DNA of 6,202 nucleotides, from positions 1-6,202 of the forward strand of contig DPWF01000139.1 in assembly GCA_003526435.1 (NCBI GenBank), written 5' to 3'. This DNA is from Chitinophagaceae bacterium (lineage in GTDB: Bacteria > Bacteroidota > Bacteroidia > Chitinophagales > Chitinophagaceae). A program made the translations under genes and the position numbers. Of the stretch, positions 1 through 5,589 are shown piece after piece; the stretch's first letter is position 1; the number at the start of each line of letters is the position of its first letter. Under the pieces are notes generated by a model. It saw only the letters and a list, made by a program, of their open reading frames with translations, ran no database searches and was not told where the DNA came from.

Positions 1-1347
1 TCCGTGTCGTAATGGCCGAACATAATCAAGGTTCAGGTCAGATACATGTTCATCGGACAAAAGTTTAAATGCATCTTCCCCTGTATAACCAGGCATAATG
101 TTGGTAAAGAAATATTTTTCATCCTCCCGGTGAAAAGTATAATTAAATCCCATACTCAACACGCGACCTGGCTGATTATACTTATGTTGATATACCGCAG
201 AAGCGATAGCCGTATATTTTACTTCATCTTCAAGAAACTGCCATAGGCGTAACCGCTGGGAAAGATCTTTATTGAAATAAGGTATATCGCCTCTGTCAAT
301 AATTTTTTCCCTGTTAAAAAAGCCGGAAACGGTTAAACTATTCTGTTCATCGGGCATCCAGTCGATACCTGTTTTAATGGTACTGAAAGATGTATTTCGA
401 TTTCGTTTTACCTGTTGTTGCACTTCGGTGCCGTCATTATATTTTCTTACTGCAAATTCATTCCTGTTAAGTGTATGTGTATAAAGCCAGTCTGCCTGTA
501 AAAAAGTATTCAGCTTATCTTTTCTGTAGTTAAGTGAAACAGATGGATTTAGTTTTGGTGTTGCCTGGTATTGTCTTCGTATACCCGGCAGATTATCTCT
601 CCTTACCCAAAGTGATCCTAATCCACCCGAAAGACCAATACGACCGTTCCATCCTTCTTTCCTGCTTTTCTTGTAGATAATATTAATGATGCCTGCATTC
701 CCATTGGCTTCATACATGGCAGAAGGGTTGTTTATTATTTCAATCCGTTCAATGGCAGATGCCGGTAGGTTATCTAGCCCCGACTGGTTACCAAAACCTG
801 TTATAGCGTTTTGTTTACCATCTATCAATACCGTTACTTTATCGTTACCACGTAACAAGATTTTTCCGTCCTGAACAGTTACACCCGGCAAATTCTGCAT
901 AGCTTGTAATACTGATCCGCCGGCCTGTGCAGGATTATTGGCAAGAGTAAAAACTTTCTTATCCATTCTATCAGATACACCATCCTTAGTACGTGTTGTA
1001 CTTACTGTAACTTCGGCCAGTACTTTTGGATCTTCTTTCAATTCTATTATACCGAGGTCGAGGTACTGGCTCAGGTTACCTATTACCATATCCTGTCGGT
1101 GTGTTATATATCCATTATAGTTTGCCGTAAGGAGGTAGCTGCCGCTTTTAATACCTGCAATTACAAATCGTCCGTCTTCACTACTAATGGTTCCTGCTAC
1201 AAAAGAAGTATCCCGACCGGCGCTTATCACTATATTAACATAAGCCAGTACCGACTTGTTTTTTGCATCTTTCAACTGCCCGGAAACTGTAACGGTATTT
1301 TGGGCATTAACAAGTACAGGGAACAATAAGAAGATCCATTTTTTCAT
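1..1347 (-). CDS. TonB-dependent outer-membrane beta-barrel receptor, N-terminal 449 residues (3' end outside window)
   Basis: The reading frame is open from the ATG at 1347 to the window edge with no stop, giving 449 codons of a longer protein. Residues 1-15 are a short signal peptide (MKKWIFLLFPVLVNA, cleavage before Gln16). Residues about 20-105 read as a carboxypeptidase-regulatory-like beta-sandwich (VSGQLKDAKNKSVLAYVNI, then SSEDGRF and YLLTANYNGY). Residues about 143-229 are a TonB plug: LQAMQNLPGVTVQDGKILLRG, VTVLIDGK, LPASAIERIEIINNPSAMYE and GNAGIINIIYKK. Beta-barrel strands follow from about 232. This order matches the Bacteroidota outer-membrane beta-barrel receptors of the OMP_b-brl_3 type, usually near 800 residues, so a little over half is present. 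The protein should sit in the outer membrane and import an unknown ligand using TonB energy. It is not SusC-like: the plug lacks the SusC signature and no SusD partner is visible. Start choice: the only ATG that includes the signal peptide. Specific substrate unknown. Confidence 0.93.
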   Translation of the reverse strand, partial: MKKWIFLLFPVLVNAQNTVTVSGQLKDAKNKSVLAYVNIVISAGRDTSFVAGTISSEDGRFVIAGIKSGSYLLTANYNGYITHRQDMVIGNLSQYLDLGIIELKEDPKVLAEVTVSTTRTKDGVSDRMDKKVFTLANNPAQAGGSVLQAMQNLPGVTVQDGKILLRGNDKVTVLIDGKQNAITGFGNQSGLDNLPASAIERIEIINNPSAMYEANGNAGIINIIYKKSRKEGWNGRIGLSGGLGSLWVRRDNLPGIRRQYQATPKLNPSVSLNYRKDKLNTFLQADWLYTHTLNRNEFAVRKYNDGTEVQQQVKRNRNTSFSTIKTGIDWMPDEQNSLTVSGFFNREKIIDRGDIPYFNKDLSQRLRLWQFLEDEVKYTAIASAVYQHKYNQPGRVLSMGFNYTFHREDEKYFFTNIMPGYTGEDAFKLLSDEHVSDLNLDYVRPLRHG

Positions 1348-1616
1348 CCTACAAAATAACCGATCTTATAGAAACAGGAAGCATTCTTTGAAACAAATAA
1401 AAATGAGTTGTTATTAAATGATCTTAGCCAATACCCTGGTTGGTTGTGTAGCATGTAGTTGCTTGTTAAAATGAGCAATTCGATTTACGCAAACAGTAAT
1501 AACTGCATGCATTTGTCATTTGAATATCAAGAAAATGATTTCAGCTATTTTGTATCCGTGATTCAGCATTCTCTGGATTTCACTACGCCAGAGACGAAGT
1601 AGTTTATATGCTGTAT
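1348..1616. other. Non-coding gap between the XRE gene and the minus-strand receptor
   Basis: This 269-bp A/T-rich stretch holds no credible gene. Transcription of the receptor runs leftward, so its promoter could lie here, or it could be read through from the XRE gene. On the minus strand the best match to the Bacteroidota -7 element TAnnTTTG is TTTATTTG (1401 down to 1394, 7 of 8), which would leave a leader of roughly 40 nt, but no TTTG/TTG lies at the expected -33 distance. A short 5-bp stem (TTGCT 1459-1463 with AGCAA 1474-1478) and an 8-bp palindrome TGCATGCA (1504-1511) are present and may be chance. The only more elaborate structure is the inverted repeat just after the XRE stop, listed separately. 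Confidence 0.5.
1564..1613 (-). terminator. Possible nested hairpin just downstream of the XRE gene
   Basis: Starting three bases past the XRE stop codon there is a nested inverted repeat. The outer arms are CAGCAT (1564-1569) and ATGCTG (1608-1613). The inner arms are TCTCTGG (1570-1576) and CCAGAGA (1588-1594), with an 11-base loop. The outer arm joins the inner arm directly on one side but is separated by a 13-base bulge on the other. An alternative pairing ACTAC (1582-1586) with GTAGT (1599-1603) would compete. Position suits a 3'-end structure for the leftward XRE transcript, but there is no U-run after it, so it would not be a classic intrinsic terminator. Confidence 0.25.
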
Positions 1617-1859
1617 CTAAAGTGGTTTTTCCGGCCAGAAATCTTTGGGGGAACAATTGAACAGCTTCGCTATTTCATTGAGGTGGGAAGTTTTGTATTT
1701 GGTGCGGAAGTTAGGGCTCTCTACCTGCCCAATAAAGCCTGAAGATACATCGAGGTGAACAGCAATATCAACCTGGGAAATGCCTAATTCATTTCTGATC
1801 TCCTTGATTTTGTTGATCACAAACCAGTCTACTTTATTTTTTAAATTCTTACTCACCAT
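1617..1859 (-). CDS. Small XRE-family helix-turn-helix transcriptional regulator
   Basis: An 80-residue protein consisting almost entirely of one Cro/C1-type helix-turn-helix domain (about residues 18-74). Helix 2 is around SQVDIAVHL (28-36) and the recognition helix around SSGFIGQVES (39-48); the end is HLNEIAKLFNCSPKDFWPEKPL-like (59-80), a tail style common in short Bacteroidota XRE proteins. There is no ligand-binding, peptidase or membrane domain, so it is a stand-alone cytoplasmic DNA-binding protein, presumably a dimer. The ATG at 1859 has an A/T-rich upstream context without a Shine-Dalgarno sequence, as usual in this phylum, and a TAG stop at 1617-1619. It is divergent from the susC-like gene, and a perfect 16-bp palindrome lies 37 bp upstream of its start, so auto-regulation is likely by inference. 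It could also act on the susCD operon or on the receptor downstream of it. Antitoxin-type function is possible but no toxin gene is adjacent. Confidence 0.9.
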   Translation of the reverse strand: MVSKNLKNKVDWFVINKIKEIRNELGISQVDIAVHLDVSSGFIGQVESPNFRTKYKTSHLNEIAKLFNCSPKDFWPEKPL

Positions 1860-1896
1860 TATATGTGCAAAGACGGGAAAGAAAAAAACCTGTCCA

Positions 1897-1912
1897 CTTA
1901 GTCATGACTAAG
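1897..1912. promoter_or_regulatory. Perfect 16-bp palindrome, likely operator
   Basis: The sequence CTTAGTCATGACTAAG is exactly equal to its own reverse complement; the flanking bases (A and A) break the symmetry. It lies 37 bp upstream of the XRE start codon and overlaps the -33 position of a candidate rightward promoter (TATATTTG at 1922-1929). Two-fold symmetric sites of this size are typical targets of dimeric helix-turn-helix repressors. That the adjacent XRE protein binds it is inferred from position and symmetry only. It is not a terminator: the arms are contiguous with no loop and no T-run follows. Confidence 0.6.
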
Positions 1913-1929
1913 AAAATTTGTTATATTTG
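1898..1929 (+). promoter_or_regulatory. Candidate Bacteroidota promoter 1 (rightward, overlaps palindrome)
   Basis: TATATTTG at 1922-1929 is an exact match to the Bacteroidota -7 consensus TAnnTTTG. Twenty bases upstream, TTAG (1898-1901) is a 3-of-4 match to the -33 TTTG element. The predicted start is near 1936. The -33 element is inside the 16-bp palindrome, so a protein bound there would block it. A/T-rich DNA makes chance matches common, hence moderate confidence. Confidence 0.4.
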
Positions 1930-1971
1930 AATAGGCTTTTTACTATACTGGTGAATAGCGCATCATGAATA

Positions 1972-2001
1972 TTTGTTTTAGCCTTACAGTGAGAATCTTT
2001 G
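1972..2001 (+). promoter_or_regulatory. Candidate Bacteroidota promoter 2 for the susC-like operon
   Basis: TTTG at 1972-1975 is an exact -33 element, followed after 18 bases by AATCTTTG at 1994-2001, a 7-of-8 match to TAnnTTTG. The usual spacing is about 19-21, so this is slightly short. The predicted start is near 2008, giving a leader of about 370 nt before the susC-like ATG. The -7 element sits inside the loop of a 10-bp inverted repeat. Confidence 0.4.
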
Positions 2002-2022
2002 AAATGCAATACCTGTAAGGCT
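1980..2022. repeat. 10-bp inverted repeat flanking the candidate -7 element
   Basis: AGCCTTACAG (1980-1989) and CTGTAAGGCT (2013-2022) are perfect reverse complements separated by 23 bases. The arms are 33 bp apart centre to centre, about three helical turns, so two half-sites would face the same side of the DNA. The spacer contains the AATCTTTG -7-like element. This could be a pair of regulator half-sites, or a stem-loop if transcription begins upstream at promoter 1 (near 1936). No T-run follows, so a classic terminator is unlikely. Confidence 0.5.
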
Positions 2023-2051
2023 TATATCAATAAACAGTTAACAATAAAAAC

Positions 2052-2318
2052 ATGCAACCCCTGCATACAAAAAGAGATTCATGGCTGGAGATGACCATTG
2101 TTTCGAAAGAAACACTGGGTACCATTCTGCGTCATCTGCTCTTAAACAGGGTTTACCACGAAAAAAACGCCCCCCGGTTTTTTCACTTACGATTCGGAAA
2201 TCCAGACCCAAGGCATTCCTTTAATATGAAAAACCAGCTCACCCACATTCATCCTCTTGGCTCCGCCTGGTGTTTATTGCAGACCCAGTACGCCAAAAAG
2301 CCGAAAAACCCGGTATAG
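2052..2318 (+). CDS. Doubtful 88-codon ORF in the susC leader
   Basis: An open frame of 88 codons begins in an A-rich start context (ACAATAAAAAC before the ATG) and ends with TAG 60 bases before the susC-like start. I do not recognise the product. It is basic, rich in His, Pro and Asn, with no signal peptide, no clear membrane segment and no familiar motif; a second Met lies near residue 59. An overlapping frame over 2270-2548 is clearly a shadow of susC, and nothing in codon use decides for this one. It could be a real small protein, a regulatory upstream ORF translated before susC, or chance. Context favours chance or an upstream ORF, since no SusC family member requires such a partner. Confidence 0.2.
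   Translation: MQPLHTKRDSWLEMTIVSKETLGTILRHLLLNRVYHEKNAPRFFHLRFGNPDPRHSFNMKNQLTHIHPLGSAWCLLQTQYAKKPKNPV
2099..2114 (+). other. Short hairpin with GAAA tetraloop in the susC leader
   Basis: TGTTTC (2099-2104), loop GAAA (2105-2108), GAAACA (2109-2114): a perfect 6-bp stem closed by a GNRA-type tetraloop, a stable RNA loop class. It would be in the 5' leader of the susC-like mRNA. No T-run follows, so it is not a terminator. Six-base stems arise by chance fairly often. Confidence 0.3.
2160..2184 (+). other. A/T-stem hairpin with C-rich loop in the susC leader
   Basis: A run of seven A then C (2161-2168), the loop GCCCCCCG (2169-2176), then G and six T (2177-2183) can pair as a 7-bp A/T stem, with outer G2160-C2184 if one A bulges. 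The T-run on the 3' arm resembles a terminator tail, but the stem is weak and not G/C-rich, so function as an attenuator is only a suggestion. Confidence 0.2.
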
Positions 2319-2378
2319 TTTCTACACCCATCTCTCACGTTGAAACATTTATTTTCTCACCATTCTTAACTGCAAAAA

Positions 2379-5300
2379 ATGCGAACATTTTGCTTACTGG
2401 CTTTGCTTTGCCCCTGGCTCAGCTTTGCGCAGGTTTCACCACAAAATGCCACCCTGTTAAAAGGGCAGATCAGGTCTGCCGGCAACACCGAAAATGTTGC
2501 CGATGCAGTATTATACCTGGTTTCAAAAGGCAGCCGTGTTCTCTCTGATAAAGAAGGACATTTTCAATTGTCTATCCAATCATTTCCTGATACACTTGTT
2601 ATCAGCCATACTGGTTATATTACCCGTCGCATCAGGATCAGCAATGCTTCTTTTCTTGATATCCGTTTGGAGCCTTCAACAGATATACTTACTGAAGTTG
2701 AAGTACAAACAGGTTATCAATCCATTCCTGCGGAAAGAGCAACAGGATCGTTCACTAAAATCAATTCCGAACTCTTCAACCGTAAAGTAGGCTCTTCTGT
2801 TCTCGACCGGCTGGATGGCATTGCTTCCGGTTTAATTTTTAACCGCAACCGAACTCCCAATGCCAACGAGTCGGCCATACAAATACGTGGCCGCAGCACC
2901 ATTTTCGCCAATACCGAACCCTTAATTGTGGTTGACAATTTTCCTTTTGAAGGCGATATCAACCAACTCAACCCCAACGATATTGAATCAGTCACTTTAC
3001 TGAAAGATGCAGCGGCTGCTTCTATCTGGGGCGTAAGAGCAGGTAATGGCGTCATTGTAATTACCACCAAAAAAGCCAAACAGTCTCCTGCTCCTAAGAT
3101 ACGCTTCAATAGCAATATTACCATTGGAGATAAACCTGATCTCTATTACCAGCAAACTGCAGATGCTGCTGCGCTTGTTGAAATGGAATCATTTTTGTTT
3201 GGAAGAGGCTACTACAATAACCGCATCAACCAACGCTTCCCCGGCCTCTCTTCCGCTGTTACCATTTTTGATGACAGAAGAGCAGGAAGAATTACCAGCG
3301 CAGACTCTGCCGCACAAATTCAACAACTTATACAAACAGATAACCGTACAGACCTTACCCGTTATTTCTATCGTCCATCCTTAGCACAGCAATATGCCCT
3401 GAATATTTCAGGTGGCAGTGAAAAAGCGCAGTACTATTTCTCTGCGGGATGGGATAACCAAAACCTCTCTCAACTGCAGCATGATATCAGCAGGGTTACG
3501 CTGAGAAGTAAAACGCAATTACAACTGGTTCCAAGCAAGCTTGATTTTTCGGCAGACATGAATATCATCACCTCACGCACCAGCGCCCCTTCAACTGCTT
3601 ACCTCAACAGTTACCCGCTTTACCAGCGCCTTGTAGATGATAATGGAAATGCACTACCTGTTTACAAAGACTATCGCAAAGCATGGTTAGATACCATCGG
3701 TCAGGGGCAGTTGCTGCCCTGGCATAATAAACCTTATGATGATATCAGAAATACAAACAACCAAACATCTAGGTTTGATACAAGGTTTCTCACCTCTTTA
3801 CTGTGGCACGTTAGAAATGGATTGAATATTCAACTCAATTATCAGATAGAAACAGGTTCGTCTGAAACGCGCAACCTGCAAGAGATGGAAAATTATTTTA
3901 CAAGAGACTTGATTAACAGGTATACACAACCAAATTATATTACCGGGATACCATCTTATGCCATTCCATTTGGAGATATTCTCGACAGAACAGAGCAACG
4001 CTTTACAAGTCATAACGGCCGCGTGCAAGCTGTGTATCAAACAAGATGGAATAATCATCACAGACTGGATGTGCTTGCCGGCGCTGAAATAAGACAAATA
4101 TCAGCTCGCAGAACTACTTACCGAAGATATGGCGTGAATGAAGCAAATGCAACAGATATTGACATCAACCCATTGGGTAATTTCCCTTCATTACCGTTTA
4201 ATTTTTCTACCAGGATACCTTTAAACAATGCGCAGAACAACGCAATTGACAGATTCATTTCTCAGTTTATTAACCTCGGTTACAGTTATAAAGAACGATA
4301 CCAGTTTACACTCAGTGCCAGAAAAGATGCGTCTAATTTATTTGGCGTGAATGCCAACCAGCAAACCGTACCCTTATGGTCTGCAGGAACAAACTGGCAG
4401 GTGCACAAAGAATCATGGTTCAGATTGGCATGGATCAATGCATTGAAAATCAGGGCCACATATGGCGTTAGTGGTAATATAGATAAATCAGCTACGGCAT
4501 TTACAACCGCTGGTATTGGTATTTCCAGTGTCTTTTCTCAGCCAACTGCTTTTTTAATTAACCCACCCAACCCTGAGCTGGCATGGGAGAAAATTTATAT
4601 GCTGAATCTTGGGATTGATTTCGCTTTTCTGAAAAATTGTTTGTCTGGCAGTATTGAATACTATCAAAAAAAAGGACGTAATCTTATTGGAGCCAGTCCT
4701 ATTGCACCTCAAAGTGGTATCAGTCAGTTCAGACAAAATATTGCAGACCTTAACACAACAGGTTTTGATGTAACGGTACATGCAAATATCCTCAGTACTT
4801 CACTGAAATGGAACACGCAGTTATTATTCAGCTATAATAAAGATCAGATAAAACGTTATCTGGTTCGTGCGGGTCAAACCAAAGCCTATATTACCAATAT
4901 CACATCAAACCCATTGGAAGGGAAGCCGTGGTCGGCGGTATTTGCTTATCCGTTTGGCGGACTTGATCCCTCCAATGGTAATCCATTGGGTTGGTTATCC
5001 GGCTCTTCAAGCAGTAACTATACACGTCTCGTTACTCCTGCAGATATTAGTGAACTAAAATATTTCGGATCGGGTCGTCCTACTTTTTTTGGTGGATGGA
5101 GAAACGATCTCAGCTATAAGAACTGGTCATTTTCTGTAAACATGGTATACTCGTTAGGATACTATTTCAGAAAAAATTCAATCCGCTATAACAATGCGTT
5201 TACTGCATCCATGTCTGGGGTTCCTGCTATGCATTCAGATTATCAACTAAGGTGGCGTAACCCGGGCGATGAGTTATTTAGCAATATTCCTTCCATGGTA

Positions 5301-5573
5301 TATCCCGCTGTTCCGGCGCGCGATGAGTTCTATCAATATTCAACTGCACTGATTGAAAAAGGCGATCATATCCGTTTAAATGATATAAGAATAAGTTGGG
5401 ATTTACCATTAAAAAACAGGAACCGATCATTACTACAGACCTGCAGGTTTTATGCTTATGTAAACAATATCGGCATTATCTGGAGGGCCAATAAAGCGGG
5501 TATTGATCCTGATCAGGTTACAGGTTTCCCCACGCCACGCAGTTATGCAGTAGGTATGCAAATAGATTTTTAA
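2379..5573 (+). CDS. SusC/RagA-family TonB-linked outer-membrane transporter
   Basis: Complete 1064-residue protein, a normal length for SusC. Residues 1-17 are a signal peptide (MRTFCLLALLCPWLSFA, cleaved before Gln18). Residues about 28-98 form the carboxypeptidase-regulatory-like domain (LKGQIRSAG, DKEGHFQL, VISHTGYITRRI). A linker with the TonB-box-like stretch LTEVEVQTGYQ (104-114) leads to ERATGSF (119-125). The plug spans about 115-232 with the hallmark IQIRGRSTI (167-175), PLIVVDNFPFEGDINQLNP, DIESVTLLKDAAAASIWGVR and ANGVIVITTKK-like end. The rest is the barrel, closing with GIDPDQ, PTPRSYAVGM and terminal Phe. There is no STN domain, so it is not a FecA-type signalling transducer. 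An in-frame TAA at 2367 fixes the start at ATG 2379. It is followed after 16 bp by a susD-like gene; together they import a ligand across the outer membrane. The TGYQ...ERATGSF subclass is, from memory, often found beside TlpA-like or peptidase genes rather than glycosidases, so a peptide-like substrate is possible but unproven. Confidence 0.96.
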   Translation: MRTFCLLALLCPWLSFAQVSPQNATLLKGQIRSAGNTENVADAVLYLVSKGSRVLSDKEGHFQLSIQSFPDTLVISHTGYITRRIRISNASFLDIRLEPSTDILTEVEVQTGYQSIPAERATGSFTKINSELFNRKVGSSVLDRLDGIASGLIFNRNRTPNANESAIQIRGRSTIFANTEPLIVVDNFPFEGDINQLNPNDIESVTLLKDAAAASIWGVRAGNGVIVITTKKAKQSPAPKIRFNSNITIGDKPDLYYQQTADAAALVEMESFLFGRGYYNNRINQRFPGLSSAVTIFDDRRAGRITSADSAAQIQQLIQTDNRTDLTRYFYRPSLAQQYALNISGGSEKAQYYFSAGWDNQNLSQLQHDISRVTLRSKTQLQLVPSKLDFSADMNIITSRTSAPSTAYLNSYPLYQRLVDDNGNALPVYKDYRKAWLDTIGQGQLLPWHNKPYDDIRNTNNQTSRFDTRFLTSLLWHVRNGLNIQLNYQIETGSSETRNLQEMENYFTRDLINRYTQPNYITGIPSYAIPFGDILDRTEQRFTSHNGRVQAVYQTRWNNHHRLDVLAGAEIRQISARRTTYRRYGVNEANATDIDINPLGNFPSLPFNFSTRIPLNNAQNNAIDRFISQFINLGYSYKERYQFTLSARKDASNLFGVNANQQTVPLWSAGTNWQVHKESWFRLAWINALKIRATYGVSGNIDKSATAFTTAGIGISSVFSQPTAFLINPPNPELAWEKIYMLNLGIDFAFLKNCLSGSIEYYQKKGRNLIGASPIAPQSGISQFRQNIADLNTTGFDVTVHANILSTSLKWNTQLLFSYNKDQIKRYLVRAGQTKAYITNITSNPLEGKPWSAVFAYPFGGLDPSNGNPLGWLSGSSSSNYTRLVTPADISELKYFGSGRPTFFGGWRNDLSYKNWSFSVNMVYSLGYYFRKNSIRYNNAFTASMSGVPAMHSDYQLRWRNPGDELFSNIPSMVYPAVPARDEFYQYSTALIEKGDHIRLNDIRISWDLPLKNRNRSLLQTCRFYAYVNNIGIIWRANKAGIDPDQVTGFPTPRSYAVGMQIDF

Positions 5574-5589
5574 TCATCAATTCACAAAT

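Larger units (their letters stand above)
1860..2378. other. Long divergent intergenic / susC leader region
   Basis: The 519 bp between the divergent XRE and susC-like starts hold the regulatory candidates listed separately: a 16-bp palindrome at 1897-1912, candidate rightward promoters at 1898-1929 and 1972-2001, and a 10-bp inverted repeat at 1980-2022. If transcription begins near 2008, the susC leader would be about 370 nt, which is long. Within it are a GAAA-loop hairpin (2099-2114), an A/T-stem hairpin with a C-rich loop (2160-2184) and one doubtful ORF (2052-2318). Positions 2319-2378 show no distinct structure. No recognised riboswitch is apparent. Confidence 0.6.

Noticed and set aside
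686..1329. Three plus-strand open frames (686-874, 938-1120, 1099-1329) across the receptor
   Set aside because: They are antisense to the clear plug and carboxypeptidase-like domains of the minus-strand receptor.
1965..2018. 17-codon mini-ORF (MNICF...) in the divergent region, considered as a leader peptide
   Set aside because: It overlaps the candidate promoter 2 core and the inverted repeat, has no run of regulatory codons and no ribosome site; expected by chance.
2170..2175. Run of six C as a possible phase-variable tract
   Set aside because: Too short for notable slippage and not inside a convincing gene or between promoter elements.
1348..2378. Searched for transposon ends, direct repeats, tRNA, CRISPR repeats and known riboswitches in the intergenic DNA
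   Set aside because: None seen by eye; only the short inverted repeats listed as features.
2270..2548. 92-codon plus-strand frame spanning the susC start
   Set aside because: Most of it overlaps the susC signal peptide and N-terminal domain in another frame; no protein features of its own.
2717..3124. 135-codon open frame on the minus strand inside susC
   Set aside because: It lies fully opposite the conserved SusC plug region, whose family motifs are unmistakable; the antisense product has no recognisable features.
3798..4781. Minus-strand frames 3798-4097 and 4554-4781 within susC
   Set aside because: Antisense shadows of barrel-coding sequence with no start context or motif.
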